Of a stretch of 64,000 bases of DNA, positions 7,817-17,608 are shown piece by piece; the first letter of the stretch is position 1; every line of letters begins with the position of its first letter. This DNA is from Niabella beijingensis (GTDB lineage Bacteria > Bacteroidota > Bacteroidia > Chitinophagales > Chitinophagaceae). The stretch lies in the NCBI RefSeq assembly GCF_020034665.1, contig NZ_JAIQDI010000001.1, forward strand, positions 1 to 64,000. The letters run 5' to 3'. The notes under the pieces were generated by a model that saw nothing but the letters and a program-made list of their open reading frames with translations, was not told where the DNA came from and made no database searches. Both the position numbers and the translations under genes were made by a program.

Positions 7817-9091
7817 CTACAGTCCCGTTGCTACGGTGCGCTCTCCGCGTTCTTTCACCAGTTCCTCCCGCACTTTCAGTTGCCGGAACAGCCCGATGGG
7901 ATCCAGCGCAGCACCGGCCCTTAGTCTGGCTTCTGCCAGTATCGGACGCACATCCGTGCGGTAGGCCTCCTGTAAGATTTCCTGTGCCAGTGCCACATCA
8001 TTCTGCTCCTGCGCAGTGCCTAGTTTTACCGGATCCACCAGCAGCGCCTGCGCATAAGCTATTTGAATGGCTTCCACACTTTGAAGCAGATCTTCCAGCG
8101 GATCTTTTACATTATGACTGGCGTCGATCATCCAGCCCAGGTCCGTTGCATGATTCATGTTTCGCGCATCCATCCCGTCTACCAGCTCCCTGAAGATAAG
8201 GAATAACTGGTAAGGTTTAATGCTGCCTACGGTAAGATCATCATCGCCGTATTTGCTGTCGTTAAAATGAAAACCGCCTAATTTTTTTTCGTTCAGCAGC
8301 AATGCCACGATCTGTTCGATATTGGCATTGGGCAGGTGATGCCCGAGATCCACCAGTGTATACGCCTTATCCCCCAGTTTGCTGGCAAACAGGAAGGATT
8401 GCCCCCAGTCGCCCACTGTAGTGGAATAGAAGTTGGGTTCAAATGCCTTGTATTCCACAAATACTTTCCAGTTCTCCGGCAATGCTTCATAGATAGCACT
8501 CAGGCTCTCCAATGTATTATTAAACGCTTTACGGAAATTCAGCTGACCGGGAAAACAGGAACCGTCCGCCAGCCAGATGGTGAGCGCCTCAGACCCCAGC
8601 TCTTTTCCATATTGGATCACTTCAATATTATGATCGATCGACTGTTTGCGTACCGCTTTATCCACATGCTGCAGCGATCCGTATTTATAACTGTGTGCCT
8701 GCCCCGGCTGATCCTGGAAGGTATTGGAGTTCATCGCATCAAACTTCAGTCCCAGCTGTACAGCCAGTTGTTTTAATGCCGCCGCATCTTTGGGAATATC
8801 CCAGGGAATGTGCAGGGAGATAGCCCCGCTGGAACGGTTCAGCTGGTGCAGTAATCCCACATCTTCCATTTTCTGTTCCAGCGTGGTGGGTTCTCCTCTT
8901 CCGGCAAACCGGCCGAAGCGGGTACCGCCGTTCCCAAGCGCCCAGGAAGGAATCCCCACCTGGAAGTCGGTAAGCTTTTTTATAATCGCTTCTGCATCCG
9001 GAATATTGCCGGATATAAATTCAAAATTCCGCTGGTGCCGGGTCAACAAGGCATCGTTATGCGCTTCTAATTGCGTTTTTTTCAGTAACAT
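7817..9091 (-). CDS. rhaI: L-rhamnose isomerase (RhaI/xylose-isomerase-like TIM barrel type)
   Basis: The 424-residue protein belongs to the rhamnose isomerase family of the Pseudomonas stutzeri type. It has GIPSWALGNGGTRFGRF near the N terminus, a metal-site region FVEYKAFEPNF, then VDLGHHLPN and GFHFNDSKYGDDDL, the usual Glu/Asp/His metal ligands. It converts L-rhamnose to L-rhamnulose in the cytoplasm. The neighbours (kinase, aldolase, transporter) complete the pathway. Confidence 0.88.
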   Translation of the reverse strand: MLLKKTQLEAHNDALLTRHQRNFEFISGNIPDAEAIIKKLTDFQVGIPSWALGNGGTRFGRFAGRGEPTTLEQKMEDVGLLHQLNRSSGAISLHIPWDIPKDAAALKQLAVQLGLKFDAMNSNTFQDQPGQAHSYKYGSLQHVDKAVRKQSIDHNIEVIQYGKELGSEALTIWLADGSCFPGQLNFRKAFNNTLESLSAIYEALPENWKVFVEYKAFEPNFYSTTVGDWGQSFLFASKLGDKAYTLVDLGHHLPNANIEQIVALLLNEKKLGGFHFNDSKYGDDDLTVGSIKPYQLFLIFRELVDGMDARNMNHATDLGWMIDASHNVKDPLEDLLQSVEAIQIAYAQALLVDPVKLGTAQEQNDVALAQEILQEAYRTDVRPILAEARLRAGAALDPIGLFRQLKVREELVKERGERTVATGL

Positions 9092-9285
9092 AAAACTACT
9101 TTTATATCGGTCCTACAAACGAGCATTAAAAGATTCCGGCAGAAGCAGGATACTTTCCGTTCACATATTATTCCGCCGATACCTGTGTTTCTTTTAATGC
9201 AGCTGTTATTTAAAGATCTTAAAAAAACGAGTTGACCGATTAGAAAATCATCAACTCTTGTATTGCTTGTTATATGAAGACTTTA

Positions 9286-11406
9286 TTATCGTACAAAAGC
9301 GGTGGCCACACCACCATCTACATTCAGCACATTACCGGTCGATTTATTCAGCAAGCCGCTTACAAAGATAAAGCAGGCGTTGGCAATGTCTTCCGGCAGG
9401 ATCACTTCATTCATCAGGGTGCGTTTTGCATAATACGCAGGAAGCTCTTCCACTGTGATCCCATAGGCCTTGGCACGCCCTTCGGCCCAGCCGCCTGCCC
9501 AGATATTGGAATTGGCGATCACCGCATCAGGGTTCACTGAGTTTACACGTATCTTATCAGCGCCCAGCTCTGCTGCCAGCAACCGTGAAAGGTGCGCCTG
9601 TGCTGCCTTTGCAGAACCGTAACCGGCATTATTGGGTCCGGAAACGATCGAGTTCTTGGAAACGATATTGATGATATCGCCGCCCATCTCCTGTTTGCGC
9701 ATTACCGCAACACCGTATTTTGAAACCAGGAACTGGCCTTTTACAAGGATATCATACAGGCGGTCCCATTCCTCGATGGTATGATCGGTGATGGATTTTG
9801 AAATACTGATGCCGGCATTGTTCACCACAATATCCAGTCCGCCAAAAGCCAGTACGGCCTGATGGATCGCGGATTCGATCGAATCATTACTGGTAACATC
9901 CAGTACCACGGATGCAGCCGCATCTTTACCGAATTCTTTCTGAAATTCTGTTGTTGTTTCATCGATCCGCTCCTGGTTGATATCATTGATGATCACACAG
10001 GCGCCTTCCTGGGCAAACTTGCGTGCTATGGCTTTGCCGATACCGCCGCCACTACCCGTAACCAGGGCAATACGGCCGCTGAGGGGCCTGGGTTTGGGCA
10101 TGCGTTGCAGCTTGGCTTCTTCCAGCAGCCAGTATTCAATATTGAATGCTTCCTGGCGGGGCAATGAGGTATATTCGGAAATGGCTTCCGCCCCGCGCAT
10201 TACATTGATCGCATTGGTGTAGAACTCTGCGGCCACGCGTGCCGTCTGCTTGTCCTTTGAAAAAGTAAACATCCCTACTCCCGGGTAAATGATCACCACC
10301 GGATTGGGATCCCGCATGGCCGGACTGTCCGGATGTTTGCAGGTGTTATAATAATCGGCATACATCTTCCGGTAAGCTTCAAACAACGGCGCGATCTTTT
10401 CTTTAACGGCAGCAACAGCATCCAGGTTCTCCCCTGGTTCCAGGTTCAGCACCAACGGGCTGATCTTGGTACGCAGGAAGTGGTCGGGGCAGGAAGTGCC
10501 CAGCGGTGCCAGGCGGTCCAGGTCGTTGGAATTGATGAACTGCAAAACCCGCTCATCATCGGTAAAATGCCCTACCATCCGGGTATATGAAGAGCAGAAT
10601 CCTCTTAGTACCGGTGCCAGCGCTGCTGCTTTTTTTAACCGTTCTTCCTTGGGCAATGCCGTTACTTTTTCACCGCCAAAAACGGGACGCTCTTTACCAA
10701 TATGCTGCTCAATATAGTCTGCACATTTTTCGATGACCTCCAGGGTATTAATATAACTTTCATACGCTGTATCGCCCCAGGTGAAAAGACCATGCGAACC
10801 CAGCATGATGCCGCGGATACCGGGGTTTTCATCCAGGCATTGCTTTAATTGCAGTCCCAGGTCAAAGCCCGGTTTTTGCCAGGGTACCCAGCCGATGGTG
10901 CCACCGAACAGTTCTTCGGTGATTTTTTTTCCGTCTTTGGCCGCTGCAATAGCAATGGCTGCATCCGGGTGCAGGTGATCGATATGTTTGAACGGCAGAA
11001 AGCCGTGCAGCGGCGTATCAATGGACGGAGCTTTGGAAGCCAGGTCATAGATGCAATGATTGAACAGCTCTACCATCTCATCCTCGTGCTCGATACCTCT
11101 GTAAATGGCCTTCAGGCTTCTCAGGCGGTCTACGTAAAGCGCTGCCAGCCCGCTTTTTTTCAGCGTGCCCAGGTCGCCCCCGCTGCCCTTTACATACATC
11201 ACTTCTTTTTCGGCATTGGTAAGCGGGTCCTTTGCCATTACCTTGCAGGAAGTGTTCCCGCCCCCGTAATTGGTCAGCCGGAGATCGGCTCCCAACAGGT
11301 TCGACCGGTAGATCAGCAATGCCACCTCGTCGCCCGCAAGCTGTGCTGCTGTTGCGTCATCCCATAAATAACTCACATGTTTAAATACTTTAGCTTCTAC
11401 GCTCAT
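9286..11406 (-). CDS. rhaD: bifunctional rhamnulose-1-phosphate aldolase / short-chain dehydrogenase
   Basis: A 706-residue fusion. The N-terminal part, to about residue 420, is a class II aldolase/adducin domain with the zinc histidine regions HGFLPFKHIDHLHPDA and LGSHGLFTW. The C-terminal part is a short-chain dehydrogenase with GSGGGIGKAIA, NNAGIS and the catalytic YGSAK. The aldolase splits rhamnulose 1-phosphate to DHAP and lactaldehyde; the dehydrogenase probably oxidises lactaldehyde. It lies 22 bases behind rhaT, and a 194-base gap separates it from rhaI. Confidence 0.9.
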   Translation of the reverse strand: MSVEAKVFKHVSYLWDDATAAQLAGDEVALLIYRSNLLGADLRLTNYGGGNTSCKVMAKDPLTNAEKEVMYVKGSGGDLGTLKKSGLAALYVDRLRSLKAIYRGIEHEDEMVELFNHCIYDLASKAPSIDTPLHGFLPFKHIDHLHPDAAIAIAAAKDGKKITEELFGGTIGWVPWQKPGFDLGLQLKQCLDENPGIRGIMLGSHGLFTWGDTAYESYINTLEVIEKCADYIEQHIGKERPVFGGEKVTALPKEERLKKAAALAPVLRGFCSSYTRMVGHFTDDERVLQFINSNDLDRLAPLGTSCPDHFLRTKISPLVLNLEPGENLDAVAAVKEKIAPLFEAYRKMYADYYNTCKHPDSPAMRDPNPVVIIYPGVGMFTFSKDKQTARVAAEFYTNAINVMRGAEAISEYTSLPRQEAFNIEYWLLEEAKLQRMPKPRPLSGRIALVTGSGGGIGKAIARKFAQEGACVIINDINQERIDETTTEFQKEFGKDAAASVVLDVTSNDSIESAIHQAVLAFGGLDIVVNNAGISISKSITDHTIEEWDRLYDILVKGQFLVSKYGVAVMRKQEMGGDIINIVSKNSIVSGPNNAGYGSAKAAQAHLSRLLAAELGADKIRVNSVNPDAVIANSNIWAGGWAEGRAKAYGITVEELPAYYAKRTLMNEVILPEDIANACFIFVSGLLNKSTGNVLNVDGGVATAFVR

Positions 11407-11428
11407 ATCTCTGATTCTTTTTTATATG

Positions 11429-12511
11429 CTATTTTAATGAATTCCCGTATCCGACCAGGAGTACGGATATCAGGATCACGATGATGCCCATCACCACAGT
11501 AACCAATGTTTTCTTACTTACGCCTTTCCATTCTTTCAGTATCAGCCCCCATACATTTGCGATCAGAATAATAAAGGCCATGTGCAGGATCCAGGAGCTC
11601 GGACCGTTCCCCAGCTTGCTCTCGCCCATTCCATAGAAGAAGAACTGAAGGAACCAGGTGGTACCCGCCAGCGCGCAAAAAATAATATTAGACAGCAGGG
11701 GTGTTTTTTTGTTGGTATAGTCACCAAAGGTCTTATTCCGGGCATTTAATATCAGGCACCAGATCAGGTTGGTAGTGAGCCCGCCCCACAGGATTACTAT
11801 ATAAGAAACATTATTCTGATAAAGGAATTCGCCCTGACCGGGATGGGCTGCTTTCCAAAGGGCATTTGCGGTATCCGCCATTGGCTTCCCTGCTTCGATC
11901 CCAAAATTAAAGCAGGCGCTCAGCACACCGGAAACGATGGCCACCATCAGCCCCAGCCCGAACTTATATTCATCCTTACCCGACAGGTGATCGTGCTCCT
12001 GTCCGGCAAGTTCTTTTTCTTTCCGCACCCCGGCCCTGCCGGAAATGATGATACCCACAATACAGACCAGCAGCCCCAGCATTACCACCCGGCCCCAGCT
12101 GGTGTCAAACAGCAGACCGATGGTATCTTTTCCTTCAGCGGGATTCAGCTGGTAATAAAGCGCCGGGATCAATGCACCGAATACCATACATAACCCCAGG
12201 ATGATGCTGCTGCCGAGTGATACACCCAGGTAACGTACCCCCAATCCGTAGGTCAATCCGCCGATGCCCCAGAGTATTCCAAACAGGTAAGCATAACCGA
12301 TAGTACTGCTGCCTGTATTCCGGATAATCTCCCAAAAATCAGGGATGGTCAGCCAGGCCGCCAATGGCGGTACTATGAGCCAGGAAAAGACGCCACCCAC
12401 CAGCCAGTACGATTCCCAGGACCAGCCTTTTACCTTCTTATAAGGGATGTAAAAACTTCCTGAGGCAAACCCTCCTATAAAGTGAAATATAACTCCTAAT
12501 AGCGCGTTCAT
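11429..12511 (-). CDS. rhaT: L-rhamnose/proton symporter RhaT
   Basis: The 360-residue protein has about ten hydrophobic segments and the RhaT start pattern with GGFASGSFYIPYKKVKGWSWESYW. RhaT imports L-rhamnose with protons across the inner membrane. A cytoplasmic loop near residues 175-190 is charged. It is the first gene of the leftward rhamnose operon. No AraC- or LacI-type regulator is in the window next to it. Confidence 0.9.
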   Translation of the reverse strand: MNALLGVIFHFIGGFASGSFYIPYKKVKGWSWESYWLVGGVFSWLIVPPLAAWLTIPDFWEIIRNTGSSTIGYAYLFGILWGIGGLTYGLGVRYLGVSLGSSIILGLCMVFGALIPALYYQLNPAEGKDTIGLLFDTSWGRVVMLGLLVCIVGIIISGRAGVRKEKELAGQEHDHLSGKDEYKFGLGLMVAIVSGVLSACFNFGIEAGKPMADTANALWKAAHPGQGEFLYQNNVSYIVILWGGLTTNLIWCLILNARNKTFGDYTNKKTPLLSNIIFCALAGTTWFLQFFFYGMGESKLGNGPSSWILHMAFIILIANVWGLILKEWKGVSKKTLVTVVMGIIVILISVLLVGYGNSLK

Positions 12512-12539
12512 GAATTCTTTTTAAGCAATCATTAATAGC

Positions 12540-12547
12540 CAAAATTA
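12540..12547 (-). promoter_or_regulatory. possible -7 box for the rhamnose operon
   Basis: Minus-strand TAATTTTG matches the Bacteroidota -7 consensus TAnnTTTG about 29 bases upstream of the rhaT start. I find no TTG at the expected -33 spacing, so this may be an activator-dependent promoter or chance. Confidence 0.35.
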
Positions 12548-12632
12548 TCCGGTTTAAAACACACCACCGTCATGTACTGTCATGCCTCCGCTGCCGTTTT
12601 AACAATATCTTTAAAAACGGTAACGATTGCAT

Positions 12633-12661
12633 AAAAAAACCGCCTCCTGCCGGAAGCGGTT
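12633..12661 (-). terminator. intrinsic terminator of the porin gene
   Basis: AACCGC and GCGGTT pair around a 12-base loop, and on the minus strand the stem is followed by a run of T. It lies 26 bases beyond the stop codon of the PorT-like gene. Confidence 0.75.
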
Positions 12662-12686
12662 GTCAAATTATAGTTGTAGCGTACGG

Positions 12687-13412
12687 TTAGAATTTATATC
12701 CGAACGAAAGACCAAAACTGTTATTCCTTAAAACCTCGTCGGGTTTCCGTCCGTCGGTCTTCGGTTCCAGATTGGTCAGCCCCAGTTGTCCGTTCAGCTG
12801 TACGGAAAAGCGGTTGGCAAACTCGTATCCGAAAAGCAGGTTGGCACCAACCTCTGCACGTTTACCAAAGGTCATTTTATCCGGATCATTGCCAAAATCA
12901 TTATAGTCGTTGGCAAATTCAAGATCTCCGGTTTCCGTACCTGCCACATCCGTTACGCGTTTAAATTTACCTCCAAGAGTATAAGAGAAATAAGGTCCTG
13001 CACCAATCAGCAGGTTCCCGTTCCCGGCAGCGGGTTTGAAGATAAAGTTCACCGGCACTTCCAGGTTATAGGTATTGATCTTTGTGTAATCGCCTGAGGC
13101 CGCCGGAGAATAAATATCTGCATTAAAATATTCGTGTGCATCTTTTGTCAGCTTGGCCCCTTTCATACTGAACAATGCGCCTGGTTGTACATAAAACTCA
13201 TCTGCAACAGGAATATCGAAAGTAAGACCGGCATTAAATCCCGGTGTCAGCTTGGCACCATCCACTGTGTTTCCATCTGCATCTTTAATGGTAAGATTAG
13301 AGAGATTTACACCCGCGCGCACCCCTACTTCCACCTGCGCCATTGCCGAACCGGCTACGGTAATTGCAGCCGCCACCAGGAAAGATCTCAGAACAAGTTT
13401 ACTTCGTTTCAT
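12687..13412 (-). CDS. PorT-like outer membrane beta-barrel protein
   Basis: The 241-residue protein has a signal peptide (MKRSKLVLRSFLVAAAITV, cleavage near AMAQ) and then VEVGVRAGVNLSNLTIKDADG, the start of the OMP_b-brl_2/PorT-like fold. It ends in an aromatic strand with SFGLSFGYKF, typical for outer membrane insertion. Role unknown; such proteins are common 8-strand barrels in Bacteroidota. A regular array of TGTCA sites lies 240-345 bases upstream of its start. Confidence 0.8.
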   Translation of the reverse strand: MKRSKLVLRSFLVAAAITVAGSAMAQVEVGVRAGVNLSNLTIKDADGNTVDGAKLTPGFNAGLTFDIPVADEFYVQPGALFSMKGAKLTKDAHEYFNADIYSPAASGDYTKINTYNLEVPVNFIFKPAAGNGNLLIGAGPYFSYTLGGKFKRVTDVAGTETGDLEFANDYNDFGNDPDKMTFGKRAEVGANLLFGYEFANRFSVQLNGQLGLTNLEPKTDGRKPDEVLRNNSFGLSFGYKF

Positions 13413-13651
13413 AACTTAAGGATTTTATTAAATTAATTATAGTTGTTCCCAACTAAACCAGACAACATTCCTTAAGCAAGCGCTGCACCAATGAAGCTCA
13501 CTTTAAAAGCTTTATCATTTATTTAATATTTTAAGAGATAGAGCACGAAAATTTTATGCTGACGATACAAAAGAATTGTTAAAAATGACAGGCAAGTTCC
13601 ATGAACTCAGACTAAGCTGCCTGTAAATAAACGTCCCTCCGGAAAATGTTG

Positions 13652-13757
13652 TGTCAAAAAAAACAGTGTCAACATTACAATGACACAAAACGCATTGACA
13701 CAATTTTGTGTCAACCGGAATGGTGTCAATTCAAAGATGACACGACCCGGGTTGACA
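13652..13757. promoter_or_regulatory. regular array of eight TGTCA/TGACA sites
   Basis: Eight pentamers start at 13652, 13667, 13681, 13696, 13709, 13724, 13738 and 13753, a spacing of 13-15 bases. Orientation follows the order TGTCA, TGTCA, TGACA, TGACA, repeated twice. The two central ones form ttgacacaattttgtgtcaa at 13695-13714, a 9-2-9 inverted repeat. The array is in the 457-base gap upstream of the porin gene and looks like a multi-site operator. I see no gene in the gap. Confidence 0.6.
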
Positions 13758-13802
13758 CAAAAAATAAAACGGATCAGGTCCTATACATATATGGATCGGA
13801 TC

Positions 13803-13833
13803 AATAAAAAAGGTCAACATTTGTGTTGACCTT
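13803..13833 (-). terminator. intrinsic terminator of the blaI-blaR1 operon
   Basis: A perfect 10-bp stem (AAGGTCAACA with TGTTGACCTT) and 4-base loop, followed on the minus strand by a T run. It lies 37 bases after the stop of the last blaR1-like gene. Confidence 0.8.
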
Positions 13834-13869
13834 CTGAATAAGCAGTGCTCCGGATCTTTGTGTAATATA

Positions 13870-15549
13870 TCAATCGAGCTTCAATTGTTGCGGGTCTTCT
13901 TTTACCGGACGGGATGAGGCGGGCACTTCTTTGATAGTGCCTGTTTTTATTTTAACCGGTGCTGCCCCGGGCACTTTCTTTACGGCCGGGGCCGGTTTTG
14001 CCGGCCGGCTTTTTCCACGTTCCCATACCGCTTCTTTTGCAGGCAAGGGCGTAACCGTCCCCAGGTTCTTTTTTCGTACTTCAACAGGTTCGTTGATCTG
14101 CCCGATTTTCGTTTTGAGCGGTGCCATATCCATATTGACCGTGCCTGTCGTCTTTAGTGTAACACGCTCCACCGGGCTGATCTTCGCAATTGTTTCATCG
14201 TTTATATACCCAATCTTTGCTATGGCCTGTTCTTCCTCTGCCGGTGGTGCCGGTGGTGGCAATTCCGGTACTGTCGGAGGTGGCGGCGGCGATGGCAATT
14301 CCGGTACGGCGGCCCTTTGGGATTCCGTCATTTTAAGATAGATCTTTACAAGCTGCTGAAGGTGCTCTCCGTTGCCATTCTTCTGATCTTCCGACTCTTT
14401 TAGAGCGGCCTGGTAAAAATCTACATATGTTTTCATTTCTCCCGCACTGGCGCCCTTCCCCCCTGCCGGCTGCCCTTTTCTGGACGGAGGAGGTGGTGGC
14501 GGCGGCGGAATTTTTACGCCGTATTTTCTTTCAAACGCCGCCTGTTTTTCCGCGCTGCTGATATCTGCTTTCACTGTTTTCCCGTTCCTGTACGTTAAAA
14601 CGGCAGCCGCTTTTCCCTTAGGTGCTATCACGCTGAGACTTTTAACAGCATCCGGGAGCTTTTGTTCTTTTGGTGCTTTGGGCGGCGGTGGCGGTGGCTC
14701 CTGTGTATATACCCGCTCCGCAAATACAAAAATAAGCAGGGCCAGTACCGGAGCGACCATCACCGCTTTAATACCTGTTCTGAACCGATTTGTTTCTTGC
14801 TGTAACATAAGTAACCTTTTTTTTGTGGTTAAAAAATAGAAACTGCTTGCAAGCGGTATGGATTGATTTACGTAAATCGTTTTTAACAGCAACTGCTGGT
14901 AGGCCACCCGGTGTTCCTGTCCGCCGGCTGCTGCCTGGTCTGCCAGGAACTCGTGATTGAGCCGGATAGCCCTCCGGTACAATAACACAAAGGGATTGAA
15001 CCACATCAGCGCACCAATTAATTCTGTCAGCACAATGTCCCAGGTATGTTTCTGGCGCACATGCGCGAGCTCATGCATAAGAATGGCTGCTTCAACCTTG
15101 TGATGGTCAAAATCTGCCTTCTTCAAAAAGATATAGTTAAAAAAGGAATGCGGCATAACCGGCGCTTCCGACAATACCAGCGTTGCGCCTTCAAAAACAC
15201 GTTGCTCATTTCCCTTTATCTTCTGCCTTATCTGGTACAGGTGCAGCGCAAAACGCAGCAGCAATACCACACTTACCACGCCTGCCGTCACAAAAGCCCA
15301 TTGCAGCAGCAGCTCCGGCCAGGGGGTGATTTCAGGTACCGGGGGAATGACAGTAGCCGTTGATGGCAGTAGCACCACTGGTTTCAGCCGTACCTCTATT
15401 ACAGCCAGCGGAATTAAAAATGGCAACAGCATACCGCCCAGCAGGTAAAACCGGTTAAACACCAGCATTTTTTCCTTCTGCAGGAAGAAGAAATAAAATA
15501 CATACAGCAGGCCGCTGCAGAAAATGACTTTAAAAAGATAAGCGATCAT
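13870..15549 (-). CDS. M56 family BlaR1-like metallopeptidase/sensor (paralogue with polyproline tail)
   Basis: The 559-residue protein has about four N-terminal membrane helices with HELAH, the M56 zinc motif, near residue 170 and NHEFLAD shortly after. A further helix near residue 265 leads to a long periplasmic tail with proline runs (six and eight prolines in a row) and low-complexity segments. BlaR1/MecR1 proteases sense envelope signals and inactivate the BlaI repressor. The tail is not a penicillin-binding domain, so the signal is unlikely to be a beta-lactam. Third gene of the operon, 34 bases after its paralogue. Confidence 0.82.
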   Translation of the reverse strand: MIAYLFKVIFCSGLLYVFYFFFLQKEKMLVFNRFYLLGGMLLPFLIPLAVIEVRLKPVVLLPSTATVIPPVPEITPWPELLLQWAFVTAGVVSVVLLLRFALHLYQIRQKIKGNEQRVFEGATLVLSEAPVMPHSFFNYIFLKKADFDHHKVEAAILMHELAHVRQKHTWDIVLTELIGALMWFNPFVLLYRRAIRLNHEFLADQAAAGGQEHRVAYQQLLLKTIYVNQSIPLASSFYFLTTKKRLLMLQQETNRFRTGIKAVMVAPVLALLIFVFAERVYTQEPPPPPPKAPKEQKLPDAVKSLSVIAPKGKAAAVLTYRNGKTVKADISSAEKQAAFERKYGVKIPPPPPPPPSRKGQPAGGKGASAGEMKTYVDFYQAALKESEDQKNGNGEHLQQLVKIYLKMTESQRAAVPELPSPPPPPTVPELPPPAPPAEEEQAIAKIGYINDETIAKISPVERVTLKTTGTVNMDMAPLKTKIGQINEPVEVRKKNLGTVTPLPAKEAVWERGKSRPAKPAPAVKKVPGAAPVKIKTGTIKEVPASSRPVKEDPQQLKLD

Positions 15550-15583
15550 TTTAAAAAATTTCAGTTGTTAGCCGTTCTGTTTT

Positions 15584-17221
15584 TTATCTTTTAGCCATGT
15601 ACAACATCCCATACCCTGTAACAGGCTTTCCATTGTACACATAGGTTCTGGAGGCATAATCGGCAAAGCGCTTTTTTCCAAGATGCAATCCCAACCCTTC
15701 CAGAAAGCGTGTCCGGTCCTCGTCGGTAGCAACAGACGTTGTCACTTTTCTGCCATCCGGATAAACAACAATGATGCGTCGATCGTTGTTTTTATACTTC
15801 TCATTTACCTGTACGAGCTGATTTTGCTTTGCCGCCAGGAAAATACCCGGTAGCTTTTCGTTTACCGTCCCGCGCTGTTCATCCGTCATACCAAAATACA
15901 GGTCGAGTGCCGGGCGTAACATTTGTTTATACCAGAAAACTTTTTCTCCTTTATCCTCCATCACATACTTTTCGATAAATTTTCCGAATTCCATCATTTT
16001 TGCTTCAGCCAGTCCCTTATTTACAGGATAGGACCTGTAGGGGATCTCCGAAGAATCGCCCTGTACCCGCAGGTTGACCACTGGGGACGGCATTGGTTCC
16101 GGCGTTGTGGTATTCTTAATTTCCTCCGAACTGTTACCTGCCGGTATCGTTTCTTTTTCAGCGCCCTCTTTTGCAGGTAAAGGTTTAGGATCTTTTCCTG
16201 AGCTTTTTACTGCTTCAGTGTCGTAGCTGAAATCCGGAACAACAAGCTGCGCCACCTTTTTTTGAGCGGCCCTTATCAGGTCCGCCATATTCCCGTAGGT
16301 GACCGGTTCGTTTAGTTTAAGGCCCCGTCCATTTACCGGGTTCGCAAAAACAGCCAGCAATGGAATAAATACAAAAAGCGCAATCAATCCTTTTGTACGT
16401 TTGACCTTTGTTGAACTTTCTTTGTAAAGCATAATAAGGCGTTTTTTTGTTACTGAATAGAAACTGCTGGAAAGCGGTATACCTGCCTTCAACGATGCCA
16501 TTCTTAATACCAGTTCCTGGTAGTGGTTCCTGTTACCGGTATATTGAACAACACGGGCATCCGCCAGGAACTCATGGTTTGTCCGGATAAGTCTTTTAAA
16601 AAAGAACAGGAAAGGATTGACCCAGCAAGCAACTATAAGCAGCTCTGTAAACAGGATATCCCATGAATGCCGCTGTTTTATATGAGCTTCTTCATGCATC
16701 AGAACAGCATCGTCGATCCGGCCCCCTTCATACTCCAGGCGATTCAGGAAAATCGTACGCAAAAAAGAATGGGGTGATACATCTGCATCCAGCAAAACAA
16801 TGGAGCAATGTTCTTTTTTTATTTTGGGATAGCGGTGCAGCAACCGCCGGTAATACAATAAATTCCGCACAAACCGGATCAGTAAGAGTATCGATATGCT
16901 AAAGAAAACAATCGCCCCGGTATCCATCCCCTTCTTTTTTCCCGTTGTGGAAAGTGCCAAACCGGGCAACGCTTGCTCCTGTGATGGCTTTACAGGGTCG
17001 ACAGGGATCATATGCAGTTCTTCAAATGGCGGTGCAGGTAGGCCCAGGTAATCCGGCACTGTTGTTTCCAACTTCAGTAAGGGAAGCAAAAACGGAACAA
17101 CCAGGCAAGCCAGCAGGTAAAACCGGTTAAACACCAGCATCTTTTCCTTCTGGAGGAAGAAGACATAAAACACATACAGCAGGCCGCTGCAGGTGATCAC
17201 TTTTAAAAGATAACCGATCAT
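15584..17221 (-). CDS. M56 family BlaR1-like metallopeptidase/sensor
   Basis: A 545-residue paralogue of the next gene, with nearly the same start (LLYVFYVFFLQKEKMLVFNRFYLL). It has HEEAH in place of HELAH as zinc motif and NHEFLAD downstream. The tail after the last helix has no proline runs. It ends with a domain carrying MTDEQRGTVNEKLPGIF, which also appears in diverged form in its paralogue (MTESQRAAVPELP). Its start overlaps the stop of blaI by four bases (ATGA), so translation is coupled. Confidence 0.82.
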   Translation of the reverse strand: MIGYLLKVITCSGLLYVFYVFFLQKEKMLVFNRFYLLACLVVPFLLPLLKLETTVPDYLGLPAPPFEELHMIPVDPVKPSQEQALPGLALSTTGKKKGMDTGAIVFFSISILLLIRFVRNLLYYRRLLHRYPKIKKEHCSIVLLDADVSPHSFLRTIFLNRLEYEGGRIDDAVLMHEEAHIKQRHSWDILFTELLIVACWVNPFLFFFKRLIRTNHEFLADARVVQYTGNRNHYQELVLRMASLKAGIPLSSSFYSVTKKRLIMLYKESSTKVKRTKGLIALFVFIPLLAVFANPVNGRGLKLNEPVTYGNMADLIRAAQKKVAQLVVPDFSYDTEAVKSSGKDPKPLPAKEGAEKETIPAGNSSEEIKNTTTPEPMPSPVVNLRVQGDSSEIPYRSYPVNKGLAEAKMMEFGKFIEKYVMEDKGEKVFWYKQMLRPALDLYFGMTDEQRGTVNEKLPGIFLAAKQNQLVQVNEKYKNNDRRIIVVYPDGRKVTTSVATDEDRTRFLEGLGLHLGKKRFADYASRTYVYNGKPVTGYGMLYMAKR

Positions 17222-17607
17222 TTTTTCTTTTTTTGATCAGATAACGACTGAATCTGTCCGTCCACGATCCGTTTCAGCTCCTCCAGTTGCTCCCGGTTCA
17301 GCTTGGCCTCTCTTGTAAAAAAAGAAGCGAACTGCAGTACCGAATCATCAAAATAATTTTTGATCATCTTGTTCACATGCTTTGAAAAATAATCCGCCTT
17401 ATTGATCAATGGATAATATTCTCTTGAGTTTCCCTGCTGGGTATAGCCAATAACCCCCTTGTCCGTCATCCGCTTTAACAGTGTGGCCACGGTTGTGCTG
17501 GCGGGTTTTGGATCCGGAAAGCTATCGATCAGCTCTTTCATAAACGCCTTCTCTGCTTTCCAGATGTATTCCATTAACTGTTCTTCCGATGGTGATAGCT
17601 TGATCAT
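17218..17607 (-). CDS. blaI: BlaI/MecI/CopY family transcriptional repressor
   Basis: The 129-residue protein is a winged helix of the BlaI type: LSPSEEQLMEYIWKAEKAF, then the recognition helix region ASTTVATLLKRMTDKGVIGY and a C-terminal dimer helix. It represses its own operon until the M56 protease cuts it. Two operator dyads of the CTACA-N2-TGTAG type lie directly in front of the start codon. First gene of a three-gene operon with two M56 paralogues. Confidence 0.9.
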   Translation of the reverse strand: MIKLSPSEEQLMEYIWKAEKAFMKELIDSFPDPKPASTTVATLLKRMTDKGVIGYTQQGNSREYYPLINKADYFSKHVNKMIKNYFDDSVLQFASFFTREAKLNREQLEELKRIVDGQIQSLSDQKKKK

Positions 17608-17608
17608 T

